64,000 nucleotides of DNA from Actinomadura_C alba (GTDB taxonomy: Bacteria > Actinomycetota > Actinomycetes > Streptosporangiales > Streptosporangiaceae). The notes beneath the pieces are model-generated. The model made no database searches, was not told where the DNA came from, and saw only the letters and a program-made list of their open reading frames with translations. The position numbers and the translations under genes are program-made. Positions 33,825-42,894 of the stretch are shown here, in pieces. How positions within the stretch are numbered: the stretch's first letter is position 1; each line of letters opens with the position of its first letter. The DNA is taken from NCBI RefSeq assembly GCF_039530285.1, contig NZ_BAAAOK010000011.1, forward strand, positions 682,001 to 746,000, read 5' to 3'.

Positions 33825-34763
33825 TCATACGGGCGGATTGAACGTTTTAGTCCGCATTAGTCCCGCTATGCGGCCTTTGGCGGCAATGACGAGCGCCATC
33901 TTCCGCGATGCCTCGTCGATCATCTCGTCGCCGAGCATGGCCGCCCCGCGCTTCTCGACGGTCGTGTAGTAGTCGTAGGCGTCGAGGATCAGCTCGGCGT
34001 GGTCGTAGTCGTCCTGCGCCGGGGAGAAGACCTCGTTGGCCGCGTCGATCTGGCTCGGATGCAGCACCCACTTGCCGTCGAACCCGAGCGCGGCCGAACG
34101 GCGGGCCACCCGGGTGAAGGCGGGCACGTCGCGGACGTTGAAGTACGGGCCGTCGATGGCCTGCAGGTCATGTGCGCGGGCGGCCATCAGGATGCGCATG
34201 AGGATGTAGTGGTAGGCGTCGCCCTCGGTGTAGCCGGGCGGCTGCTCCCCCACCACGAGCGTCTTCATGTTGATCGACGCCATGAAGTCGCCGGGCCCGA
34301 AGACGAGCGTCTCCATCCGGGCGGACGCGGCCGCGATCTCGTCGACACGGGTGAGGCCGCGCGCGTCCTCGATCTGCGCCTCGATGCCGATGCGCCCGAC
34401 CTCGAGCCCCATGTTCCGCTCGATCTGGGTGAGCAGTCGATCGAGCCACTGGACATCGGCGGGGTCGCGGACCTTGGGCAGCATGACACAGTCGAGGTTG
34501 GCGCCCGCGCCCTCGACCACCTCGATCACGTCGCGGTAGGTCCACCGGGTGTCGAGGTCGTTGACCCGGACGACCCGGACCTTGCCCGACCAGTCGCCGT
34601 CGTTCAGGGCTGCGACGACACTGCGCCGGGCGTCCTCCTTGGCCGCCGGGGCGACCGCATCCTCGAGGTCGAGGAAGATCTCGTCGGCGGGCAGGCCCTG
34701 CGCCTTCTCGATGAAGCGTGGATTGCTGCCCGGCACGGCCAGGGTCGAACGACGGGGACGCAT
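33825..34763 (-). CDS. HpcH/HpaI aldolase/CitE-like CoA-ester lyase
   Basis: About 312 residues in the CitE/malyl-CoA lyase family: RPRRSTLAVPGSNPRFIEKA at the start, DEIFLDLEDAVAP, RVNDLDTRW, VMLPKV, IGIEAQIEDARGLTRVDEIA, ETLVFGPGDFMASIN and KWVLHPSQIDAANEVFSP. The Glu and Asp of EAQIEDA and GPGDF bind magnesium. Related enzymes cleave L-malyl-CoA or beta-methylmalyl-CoA to glyoxylate plus acyl-CoA, or citramalyl-CoA. ATG 34763 matches family similarity; GTG 34781 is an upstream alternative. A TAGCAT box 6-7 bases upstream suggests a leaderless mRNA. It is divergent from the next gene. The substrate is not determined. Confidence 0.88.
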   Translation of the reverse strand: MRPRRSTLAVPGSNPRFIEKAQGLPADEIFLDLEDAVAPAAKEDARRSVVAALNDGDWSGKVRVVRVNDLDTRWTYRDVIEVVEGAGANLDCVMLPKVRDPADVQWLDRLLTQIERNMGLEVGRIGIEAQIEDARGLTRVDEIAAASARMETLVFGPGDFMASINMKTLVVGEQPPGYTEGDAYHYILMRILMAARAHDLQAIDGPYFNVRDVPAFTRVARRSAALGFDGKWVLHPSQIDAANEVFSPAQDDYDHAELILDAYDYYTTVEKRGAAMLGDEMIDEASRKMALVIAAKGRIAGLMRTKTFNPPV

Positions 34764-34816
34764 ACGGCGGATGCTACCCACGCGGCTCTCGCGCCCGGAT
34801 ATGAGACGCTTCCCAT

Positions 34817-35329
34817 ATGAGCGATCTCACGCCGCTGATCGAGGAGGCCTCGAAGAAGTCGGGGATGCTGTGGATCGCGTTGCCCGGCCTGCCGCAACCG
34901 AGGGCCGCCTGGCACATCTGGCACGAGGGCTCCGCCTATGTCCTCACCGGCGGCGAAGGCGAGCAGCCGCTGCCCGGCCTGCCCGAGGCCGAGCAGGTCA
35001 CCGTGATCGTTCGCAGCAAGGACAAGGGCGGCCGGCTGCTGTCGTGGACCGCCGCCGTCAGCGAGGTCGAGCCCGGTGACGAACTCTGGGAGACCGTGGT
35101 GCCCCAGTTGGCCAAGGACCGTCTCAACGCGGCCTCCCACGGGGATCAGGCTGATCGCTGGGCGCGCGAGTCCTACGTCATGCGGCTCACCCCCACCGGC
35201 GAGGTGTCCGAGGCGCCCGGGAGCCAGCGCGACGACTACGCCGCAGTGCGGCCGGTACCGACGCCCGCGTCGACCGCCGGCAAACGGCCCTTCATGATCG
35301 GCGGCCGTCGCCGCCGCGCCGACCGCTGA
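34817..35329 (+). CDS. Conserved actinobacterial protein, possibly FMN split-barrel (PNPOx-like)
   Basis: The 170-residue cytosolic protein begins MSDLTPLIEEASKKSGMLWI. It contains AAWHIWHEGSAYVLTGGEGE and EQVTVIVRSKDKGGRLLSWT, a beta-rich pattern compatible with the pyridoxamine-phosphate-oxidase-like split barrel, and ends with a basic tail (GGRRRRADR). No catalytic motif was recognised. The family assignment is a guess from pattern only. It diverges from the CitE-like gene across about 50 bp. Confidence 0.7.
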   Translation: MSDLTPLIEEASKKSGMLWIALPGLPQPRAAWHIWHEGSAYVLTGGEGEQPLPGLPEAEQVTVIVRSKDKGGRLLSWTAAVSEVEPGDELWETVVPQLAKDRLNAASHGDQADRWARESYVMRLTPTGEVSEAPGSQRDDYAAVRPVPTPASTAGKRPFMIGGRRRRADR

Positions 35330-35351
35330 TCCCTGACCGGCGCGACCGATA

Positions 35352-35397
35352 TCGATCAAGGATCGCCATACGCAGAGCTCCCGAAACCCTTGATCGA
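35352..35397. terminator. Terminator between the PNPOx-like gene and the ECF41 gene
   Basis: TCGATCAAGG (35352-35361) pairs with CCTTGATCGA (35388-35397), with a 26-base loop, between convergent genes. Confidence 0.6.
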
Positions 35398-35417
35398 CCC
35401 GACCGCCGAACCAGCGG

Positions 35418-36305
35418 TCACAGCTGTAGTTCCCGGCCTTCGGCGATGGGGCGTAGCTTGTCGGGGTTGGCGACGAGATGGATCGTCTGCGCGCGGCCGT
35501 CGGAGTCGACGTCCACGGTCACCGTGCCGAGCAGCCGGTGCGGGCCCTTGATCAGTACGCCCGGCACCCCGTTGATCTCCGCGAGCTCCAGCCGGATGTC
35601 CTCGGGCGCGACTCCGTCATAGGGCCGCTCCGCCACGGCCGCGAGCCAGCGCGCCACCCTCTCCGCACCCGTCATCGTACGGAGCGCTGCGCGCACCTTG
35701 CCGCCGCCGTCGGTCCACAGCGTGACGTCGGGAGCGAGCACCTCCATCAGCTCGTTGAGGTCGCCGCCGAGGGCCGCCGCGAAGAACCGGTCGGTGGCCT
35801 GGCGGCGCTCGGCCGCGCCCGTCTCGAAGCGCGGCCGGCGCGCCTGCACGTGCTCGCGGGCGCGGTGGCCGAGTTGCCGGACCGAAGACTCCGACCGGCC
35901 GAGTGCCTGGGCGATCTCGCCGTGCGGGAAGCCGAACACCTCCCGGAGTACGAAGACGGCGCGCTCCAGTGGGCTCAGCGTCTCCAGCACGACCAGCATC
36001 GCCATCGACACCGACTCTGCCAACTCCACGTCCTCGGCCACGTCAGGGGCGGTGAGCAGCGGTTCGGGCAGCCACGGTCCCACGTACGACTCCCGCTGGA
36101 CCCGCGCGGACCGCAGCCGGTCGAGGGCCAGGTTGGTGGCGATCCGGACGAGATAGCCCTTGGGCTCGGCGACGTGGGACCGGTCCGCCGAGGTCCAATT
36201 CAGCCAGGCGTCCTGCACCACGTCCTCGGCGTCGGCGACCGTGCCGAGCATCCGGTAGGCCACCGCGAAGAGCAGATTGCGGTGGTCCTCAAAGACCTCG
36301 TTCAT
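35418..36305 (-). CDS. ECF41-type sigma factor with SnoaL-like C-terminal domain (SigJ-like)
   Basis: 295 residues. Sigma region 2 is in the N-terminus (LLFAVAYRMLGTVADAEDVV, WLNW) and region 4 near residues 105-165 (LSPLERAVFVLREVFGFPHG, SESSVRQLGHRAREHV). A SnoaL/NTF2-like domain follows. The three ECF41 hallmarks are visible: WLPEP in the linker, DGGGK, and NPDKL near the C-terminus. In this group the C-terminal domain controls sigma activity instead of a separate anti-sigma factor. The ATG at 36305 has AAGGAGGA upstream, an excellent ribosome site. The usual linked carboxymuconolactone decarboxylase/oxidoreductase/epimerase gene is not adjacent. Confidence 0.93.
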   Translation of the reverse strand: MNEVFEDHRNLLFAVAYRMLGTVADAEDVVQDAWLNWTSADRSHVAEPKGYLVRIATNLALDRLRSARVQRESYVGPWLPEPLLTAPDVAEDVELAESVSMAMLVVLETLSPLERAVFVLREVFGFPHGEIAQALGRSESSVRQLGHRAREHVQARRPRFETGAAERRQATDRFFAAALGGDLNELMEVLAPDVTLWTDGGGKVRAALRTMTGAERVARWLAAVAERPYDGVAPEDIRLELAEINGVPGVLIKGPHRLLGTVTVDVDSDGRAQTIHLVANPDKLRPIAEGRELQL

Positions 36306-36432
36306 GTGCGTCCTCCTTCTCCCTTGAACGACGGGACGCCGCGGCCGGATGTGACATCCGCGCGGAACCGGCCGGGGCTGCGGGAGCGCTCCGGTGCCTC
36401 CACGGTGCACGATCATCGGTAATCTCGACCCT

Positions 36433-37755
36433 ATGACCGGATTCCCGGCACGGGTCTTCATCGCCCGGCTCGCCGGAGTCGCCGTCTTCGACCCGGCCGG
36501 CGATCAGGTAGGGCGGGTGCGCGACGTCGTCGTGGCGCTGCGCGACGGTGTCAAGCCGCCGCGCGTGCTCGGGCTGGTCATCGAGGTTCAGCCGCGCAGA
36601 TCGGTGTTCCTGCCGATCACCCGCGTGACCACGATCGACGCCGACGCCATCATCTTCGACGGGCGTCTCAACGTGCGCCGCTTCCAGCAGCGCGCGTCCG
36701 AGACGCTGGTGATCGGCGAGGTGCTCGACCACACGGTGGAGCTCATCGAGGACGGCGAGACCGTATCGGTGGTCGACGTGGCGATGGAGCAGTCCCGTAA
36801 CCGCGAGTGGCTGGTCACCAAGGTCGCCGTCCAGCGCGGCGGGCGTGCCATGGGCGGCCGCCGCGCCCGGCTGGGCCTGCGGCGGCGTGGTGAGACCTTC
36901 GTCGTCGACTCGGCCGCCGTCCGCGGCCTGACCGTCGTCGAGGAGGGGCAGGGAGCGCAGAACCTGCTCGCCATATTCGAGCGGACCAAACCGGCCGACA
37001 TCGCCGGGATCCTGCACGAACTGCCCGCCAAGCGACGGTCCGAGGTGGCTGTGGCGCTCGATGACGAGCGGCTCGCCGACGTCCTCGAGGAGCTGCCCAG
37101 GAGCGATCAGGTCGCGATCGTCGGCGGGATCGATCCCGATCGTGCCGCCGACGTCCTCGATGTGATGGACCCGGACGCCGCCGCCGACCTGCTCGGCGAG
37201 CTGCCGGCCGAGCAGCGTGAGCGGCTGCTGGCCCTGATGGAGCCCAAGGAGGCGGCTCCGGTACGCCGGCTGCTGTCCTACCCCGACGACACGGCCGGCG
37301 GCATGATGACCACCGATCCGGTGACCGTGCCGCCGGACGCGACCGTGGCCGAGGCTCTCGCGCAGATCCGCAACCCGGATCTGAACCCGGCACTGGCCGC
37401 CCAGGTGTACGTGTGCCGCCCGCCGGTCGAGACGCCGACAGGTCGATATCTCGGGCCGGTGCATTTCCAGCGGTTGCTGCGCGAACCCCCCTCGTCGCTG
37501 GTCAGCGGCATCCTGGACACCGAGCTGGCACCGTTGCGGCCGGCCCTGTCGCTGACGACGGTGGCGAGCTATCTGGCCACCTACAATCTGGTCTCGGTGG
37601 CGATCGTCAACGAGGCCGGGCAGCTGATCGGCGCAGTGACGGTGGACGACGTCCTCGACCATATGCTGCCGGAGGACTGGCGCGAGAACGTGATGGAGAG
37701 CGACACCGACGAGACGGGCGACCCGGAAGAAGAAGCCGTACGGAGCGAATCATGA
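36433..37755 (+). CDS. Soluble PRC-barrel/MgtE-N/CBS protein
   Basis: 440 residues. The N-terminal 180 residues resemble two PRC-barrel units (AVFDPAGDQVGRVRDVVVAL, VVDVAMEQSRNREWLVTKVA). Then comes an MgtE intracellular N-domain (IFERTKPADIAGILHELPAK, ADVLEELPRSDQV, AADLLGELPAEQRERLLALM) and CBS domains (DDTAGGMMTTDPVTVPPDAT, LVSVAIVNEAGQLIGAVTVD). The membrane transporter domain of MgtE is absent, so this is a regulatory or scaffold relative. A TAATCT box 7 bases before the ATG and no Shine-Dalgarno suggest a leaderless start. It overlaps the DUF1003 gene by ATGA. From memory this matches Rv1232c. Confidence 0.9.
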   Translation: MTGFPARVFIARLAGVAVFDPAGDQVGRVRDVVVALRDGVKPPRVLGLVIEVQPRRSVFLPITRVTTIDADAIIFDGRLNVRRFQQRASETLVIGEVLDHTVELIEDGETVSVVDVAMEQSRNREWLVTKVAVQRGGRAMGGRRARLGLRRRGETFVVDSAAVRGLTVVEEGQGAQNLLAIFERTKPADIAGILHELPAKRRSEVAVALDDERLADVLEELPRSDQVAIVGGIDPDRAADVLDVMDPDAAADLLGELPAEQRERLLALMEPKEAAPVRRLLSYPDDTAGGMMTTDPVTVPPDATVAEALAQIRNPDLNPALAAQVYVCRPPVETPTGRYLGPVHFQRLLREPPSSLVSGILDTELAPLRPALSLTTVASYLATYNLVSVAIVNEAGQLIGAVTVDDVLDHMLPEDWRENVMESDTDETGDPEEEAVRSES

Positions 37756-38246
37756 AGGCACGACTGGATCAGCCGATCGAGGTCCGCCGGACGATGCTGC
37801 CCCAGGCGCACTACGACCCCGAGTCCTTCGGCCGGCTCTCCGAGCGGATCGCGCGTTTTCTCGGCACCGCCCGCTTCCTCGTCTACATGACCGGGTTCGT
37901 CATCGTGTGGATGGGCTGGAACAGCCTGGCACCGGCCGACCTGAGGTTCGACCCCTTCCCCTTCATCTTCCTGACGCTGGCGCTGTCGCTTCAGGCCTCG
38001 TACGCGGCGCCGCTGATCCTTCTCGCGCAGAACCGGCAGGGCGACCGCGACCGCGTGCAGTACGAGCAGGACCGGGCGCAGAACGAACGGTCCGTCGCCG
38101 ACACCGAGTACCTCGCCAGGGAGATCGCCGGGCTGCGGATGGCCCTGAACGAGGTCGCCACCCGTGACTTCCTGCGCTCGGAGCTGCAGCAGTTCCGCAG
38201 GGAACTCGACGGCGACCGCGCCGCGACCGGCGCCTATCCCACCTGA
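37752..38246 (+). CDS. DUF1003 membrane protein
   Basis: The 164-residue protein has two membrane segments in its middle (FLVYMTGFVIVWMGWNSLAP and FIFLTLALSLQASYAAPLIL) and the DUF1003 hallmark APLILLAQNRQGDRDRVQYE, followed by a charged helical tail. It is translated in coupling with the MgtE-N/CBS protein (ATGA overlap), suggesting that the pair works together at the membrane. The role is unknown; a link to divalent cations is inferred only from the partner's domains. Confidence 0.92.
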   Translation: MKARLDQPIEVRRTMLPQAHYDPESFGRLSERIARFLGTARFLVYMTGFVIVWMGWNSLAPADLRFDPFPFIFLTLALSLQASYAAPLILLAQNRQGDRDRVQYEQDRAQNERSVADTEYLAREIAGLRMALNEVATRDFLRSELQQFRRELDGDRAATGAYPT

Positions 38247-38403
38247 CCGCGATCAGGTCCCTGACGCCGACCCGGCGGTGGGTCACGAGGCGACCGTGGG
38301 GGCGTGCGGCAGATCACGCGATCGCGACGCGGCACAACCTCCATGACGCGGGTCACTGCCGGCGGATTAGTCGGGTTCGCAGTTGACTCCTTACCATGGA
38401 CGC

Positions 38404-39546
38404 ATGGCCTCCTCACTCACCGTCGAGACGGTGACCTCCGCGCTCGCGACGGTCAACGACCCCGAGATCCGGCGCCCGATCACCGACCTCGACATGGTCA
38501 AGAGCGTCGACATCGCGGCTGACGGCGCGGTGCACGTCGGGATCTTCCTGACGGTCGCCGGCTGCCCGCTGCGCGACAAGATCACCAAGGACGTCACGGC
38601 CGCCGTGTCCAAGCTGCCGGGGGTCAGCGCTGTACGGGTCGAGCTCGATGTGATGAGCGACGAGCAGCGCAAGGGGCTGCAGCAGAAGCTGCGCGGCGGC
38701 GAGCCCGCCAAGGAGATCCCGTTCGCCAAGCCCAACTCGCTCACCAAGGTCTATGCCGTGGCGAGTGGAAAGGGCGGCGTCGGCAAGTCCTCGATCACCG
38801 TGAACCTGGCCGTCGCGATGGCGACCTCGGGGCTCAAGGTCGGGGTCGTGGACGCCGACATCTACGGCCACTCGGTGCCTCGGATGCTGGGCGTGACGGG
38901 CACCCCCACCAAGGTCGAAGACATGATCATGCCGCCGTCCGCGCATGACGTGAAGGTCATTTCGGTCGGCATGTTCACGCCGGGCAACACCCCCGTCGTC
39001 TGGCGCGGGCCGATGCTGCACCGCGCGCTGCAGCAGTTCCTCGCCGACGTCTACTGGGGCGACCTCGACGTCCTGCTGATGGACCTGCCGCCCGGCACCG
39101 GTGACATCGCCATCTCGGTGGCCCAGTTGCTGCCGTCCGCCGAGATCCTCGTGGTCACGACTCCACAGCAGGCGGCCGCCGAGGTCGCCGAGCGGGCCGG
39201 GGCCATCGCCGCGCAGACCCACCAGCAGGTCGCCGGCGTGATCGAGAACATGTCGTACCTGCCCTGCCCGCACTGCGGCGAGCACACCGAGATCTTCGGT
39301 TCCGGCGGCGGCGAGCAGGTGGCCGAGGCGCTGACCACGACGCTGGGCGCCCGCGTGCCGATGCTCGGCCAGGTGCCGATCGACGTGCGCCTGCGTGAAG
39401 GCGGCGACAACGGGCAGCCGCTGGTACTGACCGACCCGGACGCCCTGGCCGCCAAGGAACTGCGCACGATCGCCGACAAGCTGGCCGTCCGCTCCCGTGG
39501 TCTCCTCGGCCGTCAGCTGGGCATCAGCCCCATCCGCAAGGGTTGA
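38404..39546 (+). CDS. mrp: Mrp/ApbC-type Fe-S cluster carrier ATPase
   Basis: 380 residues. An N-terminal DUF59/MIP18 domain (residues 1-90) is followed by the Mrp P-loop ATPase with the deviant Walker A GKGGVGKSSITVNLA (near residue 122), VDADIYGHSVPRMLG, LLMDLPPGTGD and the metal-binding CPHCGEHTEIFG (CxxC). It binds and delivers 4Fe-4S clusters in the cytosol. A TACCAT box (38392-38397) lies 6 bases before the ATG and no ribosome site exists, so it is probably leaderless. The 157 bp before it hold no gene. Confidence 0.95.
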   Translation: MASSLTVETVTSALATVNDPEIRRPITDLDMVKSVDIAADGAVHVGIFLTVAGCPLRDKITKDVTAAVSKLPGVSAVRVELDVMSDEQRKGLQQKLRGGEPAKEIPFAKPNSLTKVYAVASGKGGVGKSSITVNLAVAMATSGLKVGVVDADIYGHSVPRMLGVTGTPTKVEDMIMPPSAHDVKVISVGMFTPGNTPVVWRGPMLHRALQQFLADVYWGDLDVLLMDLPPGTGDIAISVAQLLPSAEILVVTTPQQAAAEVAERAGAIAAQTHQQVAGVIENMSYLPCPHCGEHTEIFGSGGGEQVAEALTTTLGARVPMLGQVPIDVRLREGGDNGQPLVLTDPDALAAKELRTIADKLAVRSRGLLGRQLGISPIRKG

Positions 39547-39628
39547 GCCGACACCGCCGCTGAGCCGCGGCCGAAGCGCGGCCAGGCGTGGTCGGGAAAG
39601 CGGCCGGACGTGGCCACCGCGATCGGGG

Positions 39629-39976
39629 CTACGTCGCCTCGGGGTCGAACGGCGGGCGCTTGCCGTAGTCGAGGGTCGGCGCCGCCTGCGCGGTCTCGAG
39701 GCCGCCGCCGAGGTCGTCGGCCGCCTTGAAGTCGTCGTCGAGATCGTCGAACAGATGCTTTCTGACGAAGTTCTTCGGGTGCAGGTCGGTGACGTCGAAG
39801 TCGGCGAACTCGGGGCCGAGACCCTCTTTGAGATCACGCTGAGCGGTGTTGGCCAGCTCGCGCAACTGCCGGAGGGCCCGCCCGGCCTGGCTTGCGGCCT
39901 TGGGCAACCGATCCCCGAAGATCACCAGGGCGAGCACGACAAGAACCAGCATCTCGCCCAGTCCGACGTCGAACAC
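39629..39976 (-). CDS. tatB: TatB, twin-arginine translocase subunit
   Basis: 115 residues starting V(M)FDVGLGEMLVLVVLALVI, a single N-terminal membrane helix, then FGDRLPKAASQAGRALRQLR (the amphipathic helix of TatB) and an acidic tail. It recognises folded twin-arginine substrates with TatC. GTG 39976 is chosen because GGAGG (39982-39986) lies 5 bases upstream and it restores the canonical TatB N-terminus; an ATG at 40012 would add 12 residues. It is last in the leftward sigE-anti-sigma-mucB-htrA-tatB series and convergent with mrp. tatA and tatC are not in the window. Confidence 0.92.
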   Translation of the reverse strand: MFDVGLGEMLVLVVLALVIFGDRLPKAASQAGRALRQLRELANTAQRDLKEGLGPEFADFDVTDLHPKNFVRKHLFDDLDDDFKAADDLGGGLETAQAAPTLDYGKRPPFDPEAT

Positions 39977-40064
39977 CCAATCCTCCACGGGGGCCTGAGG
40001 GGGGCCGGCCATCCGGTCCGGCCCCCCAAGCGTATCCTCGGCGCCGGTTAACTCGAACTGAACA

Positions 40065-41603
40065 TCAATCCGTCTCGCCGAGCGTGACCTCGACGGTCTG
40101 CTCGGCGCTGCCGCGCTTGTAGGTGAGCTTCACCTTGTCGCCGGGCGCGTGACTGCGGATCATGGCGAGCAGGTCGTCGGGACCGCCGACCGGCTTCCCG
40201 TCGAAGGCGGTGATGATGTCACCGGCCTTCAGCCCCGCCCGCTCGGCCGGGCCGCCCTTGATCAGCGGCGGCTCGCCGGTCTGCCCTCGCTGCGCGATGC
40301 GCACGCCGCTGCCCTGGTACTGAATGTCCATCGTGGCGCCGATTCTCGCGTGCGTCGCCTTGCCGCTGTTGATGATCTGCTCGGCCACCCGCTTGGCCTG
40401 GTTGATCGGGATGGCGAAGCCCAGGCCGATGCTGCCGCCCTGGCCCTGGCCGCCGAAGCCGCCGCCCCCGCCGAGCGTGGCGATCGCGGTGTTCATGCCG
40501 ATGACGCGGCCCTGCGAGTCGACCAGGGGACCGCCGGAGTTGCCGGGGTTGATGGCGGCGTCGGTCTGGATGGCGTTGAGCACAGACGAGTCGCCGCCCT
40601 CACGGTTTGTGGGCACCGCCCGGTTCACCGAGCTGACGATGCCCGTGGTGACCGATCCCTGCAAGCCGAGGGGCGATCCGATCGCGATGACGGAGTCGCC
40701 GACCGCGATGTCGTCGGAGTTGCCGAGCTGGAGCGCCGGCAGCCGGTTGGTGGTGGCCGGCTTCAGGACGGCGACGTCGGAACTCGGGTCGCGCCCGACG
40801 ACGGTGGCCGTGGTTTTTGTCTTCTGGTCGTTGAAGACGACTTCGAGATTGCCGCCGACGGCCGGGGCGACGACGTGGTTGTTGGTGATGATGTAGCCGT
40901 CCCGGACGATGAAGCCGGTTCCGGCCCCGCTCTCGCCGTTGCCGCCCTGCACCTTGATCATGACGACGCTGGGCAGCAGCCGCTGGGCCACGCCCGCGAC
41001 CGTGCCGGCCGGGCGGCTCTTGCCGCCGGGGTTGCTGGACGTGCCGCCGAGGTCGACGGAGCCGCCGGCGGTGTCGTTGCCACCGGTGGCGATCACACCC
41101 ACGCCGGCTCCGACCGCTCCGGCGACGAGCGCGACAACGAGCGCCACGAGGGCGAGCACGCCGAGGCCGGGGGCGCCGCGTGGCGGTGCGGGCGGTGATG
41201 GGGCGGGCGCCCAGTTCGGTCCGTTGCCCGGCCCGCCGAAGCCGGCCGGCGGCGCTCCGTGCGCCATCGGCGGCGCCCCGGGGGGCGGCGGGCCGCCGAA
41301 CGGCGTCCTGGCCGGCGGCGGCGCGGGGTGCTGTGGCGGCCAGCCGAAGGGCGGCGTACCGGCTGGATCCTGGTCATGAGGTACGAAAGCGGGCCGCGGC
41401 GGCCGGGGCTGTTCGAGGCCGACGGGCTGGTCGGCCGGCCCCGAGACCAGCAGTTTGTCCGCCGGTGGCGGCGGAGGCTGCTCAGCGGGCGCGTCCGGCG
41501 GGGCGAATCCCCACTTCTCGGCCGAGGCGTTGTCGGTCCGCGGCGCCTGCTGGTCCTCTTCGTTCGACGGCGTGCCGACAGACCCGCGGTTGTGTTCCGT
41601 CAT
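40065..41603 (-). CDS. htrA: HtrA/DegP-like membrane serine protease with PDZ domain
   Basis: 512 residues. A long Pro/Gly/Ala-rich cytosolic tail (1-150) precedes one membrane helix (LGVLALVALVVALVAGAVGA). The S1C protease domain has His in TNNHVV, Asp in DPSSDVAVLK and Ser in INPGNSGGPLVD, followed by a PDZ domain (PAERAGLKAGDIITAFDGKP). It degrades or refolds envelope proteins outside the membrane. In mycobacteria the equivalent gene (Rv1223) lies beside sigE and rseA, as here. A 111-bp gap and an AAGGAGAG ribosome site precede the ATG at 41603, so it may have its own promoter. Confidence 0.94.
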   Translation of the reverse strand: MTEHNRGSVGTPSNEEDQQAPRTDNASAEKWGFAPPDAPAEQPPPPPADKLLVSGPADQPVGLEQPRPPRPAFVPHDQDPAGTPPFGWPPQHPAPPPARTPFGGPPPPGAPPMAHGAPPAGFGGPGNGPNWAPAPSPPAPPRGAPGLGVLALVALVVALVAGAVGAGVGVIATGGNDTAGGSVDLGGTSSNPGGKSRPAGTVAGVAQRLLPSVVMIKVQGGNGESGAGTGFIVRDGYIITNNHVVAPAVGGNLEVVFNDQKTKTTATVVGRDPSSDVAVLKPATTNRLPALQLGNSDDIAVGDSVIAIGSPLGLQGSVTTGIVSSVNRAVPTNREGGDSSVLNAIQTDAAINPGNSGGPLVDSQGRVIGMNTAIATLGGGGGFGGQGQGGSIGLGFAIPINQAKRVAEQIINSGKATHARIGATMDIQYQGSGVRIAQRGQTGEPPLIKGGPAERAGLKAGDIITAFDGKPVGGPDDLLAMIRSHAPGDKVKLTYKRGSAEQTVEVTLGETD

Positions 41604-41714
41604 CCCCGTCTCTCCTTGCGAGCGTGATTCCTCGTCCTATGACCATGGTGCCGGGCACGGCATGTGGTGAGCATAAGACCTTCCGCGACCGGGGCGCGTG
41701 ATGCCGCAACCCTG

Positions 41715-42845
41715 TCAATCAAAGGGATTCAGCCGCCGGAAGCCCCGGCCGAGGCGCTGCCAGAAACCGGCCCCGCTCCGGGGCATTGCGGCCGCGATGG
41801 CGTCGGAGGTCCCCTCGGGGGCGTCCGCCAGCACCGTGTAGACGTATCCCCCGTTCTCCCACACGGCCCATCGGTGGAGGGCGTCCTGCTGGAACACCGT
41901 ACGTCCGGCGGTGATCTTGCGATGCCAGCGGGCGAACCGTCGCTCGTCGAGCCGGCCCCGCTGGACGAACACCGACACCATCGACAGGCCGTCGGAGTAG
42001 CTGAGATGCACGACCTCACCGGACCGCCGGGCCTCCCGGAGGCTGAGCCCGCCGGGCAGCCCCTCAGGGAGCGCCCAGCCGTGATCACGAAGATCGCCGA
42101 GCTCGGCGGAGGCGAGCGGGCGCCCGGGCGGCGGGGATGCGTCGGGGCGCTCGCCCGAGGTGCCCGAGGTGCCCGCCCCCGGCCGGATGACGCTCAGCGA
42201 GCGGAACCCCGTGACGTTGGCGACCCGTCCAACCGGGTCGAGCAGTTCTCGGTGCAGCATCAGCCCGGTGTCGCGGTCGATCCAGAACCGGCCGGCCGCC
42301 GAGCCGTCGGGGCGGCGGGCCTCGATGACGTGCGCGGTGCGGCCGCAGATGGAACCGTCGTCGGCACGCACCACCGAGTAGTTCCGGGCGAGCAGGTCCA
42401 GCATGGACCCGCTGAAGCCGCCGAGCCCGCCGTGGACCTCCTCGACACCGGCCTGCCGGGCGTCCGAGCGCCGGTCGACGGCTCTGCCCCGCACGAAGGT
42501 CCCGGTCCCGAGATTGTGCGCCACCCGCTCCTGCGCGGTGGCGGGGGCCCCGCGACTCCAGGTCGTCGTGGTCTGCGTGCCCTCGTACGTCGTGGTACGG
42601 GCCGCACCGGCCGCGTCGCCGAGCATCTTGAGCGCGTCGGGATCGCTGCCGGGCCTGCGGGCGGCGATCGCGTCGCCCGCGGTCACCAGCGAGAGCAGGA
42701 GCACCGCGGCCGCGAACCCACCCACCACGAGGTTGTGGGCCGGGCCGTCGGCCGGCTGCGCGGCGGGTGCGGGGCGGCGCGACGGTGTGCTCACCCGAGT
42801 CGCGATGTGCGACCTCTGTCCGCGGGCCAGGCGGGTGCGGCGCAT
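41715..42845 (-). CDS. MucB/RseB-like regulatory protein of the SigE system
   Basis: 376 residues. One membrane helix near residue 50 (NLVVGGFAAAVLLLSLVTAG) is followed by an extracytoplasmic domain of the MucB/RseB type: TYEGTQTTTTW, an LDLLARNYSVVRADDGSICG region, HVIEARRPDGSAAGRFWIDR with GLMLHRELLD, and a C-terminal part (GLSMVSVFVQRGRLDERRFA, WENGGYVYTVLAD). RseB-type proteins bind lipids or unfolded envelope proteins and protect the anti-sigma factor. The ATG at 42845 has GAGGGAGAA upstream. It lies between the anti-sigma and htrA genes, which supports a role in sigma release. Confidence 0.85.
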   Translation of the reverse strand: MRRTRLARGQRSHIATRVSTPSRRPAPAAQPADGPAHNLVVGGFAAAVLLLSLVTAGDAIAARRPGSDPDALKMLGDAAGAARTTTYEGTQTTTTWSRGAPATAQERVAHNLGTGTFVRGRAVDRRSDARQAGVEEVHGGLGGFSGSMLDLLARNYSVVRADDGSICGRTAHVIEARRPDGSAAGRFWIDRDTGLMLHRELLDPVGRVANVTGFRSLSVIRPGAGTSGTSGERPDASPPPGRPLASAELGDLRDHGWALPEGLPGGLSLREARRSGEVVHLSYSDGLSMVSVFVQRGRLDERRFARWHRKITAGRTVFQQDALHRWAVWENGGYVYTVLADAPEGTSDAIAAAMPRSGAGFWQRLGRGFRRLNPFD

Positions 42846-42894
42846 TTCTCCCTCGGAAGGTCGGTCGGTCTGGTCACGCCTCGTACGCGGAGCG

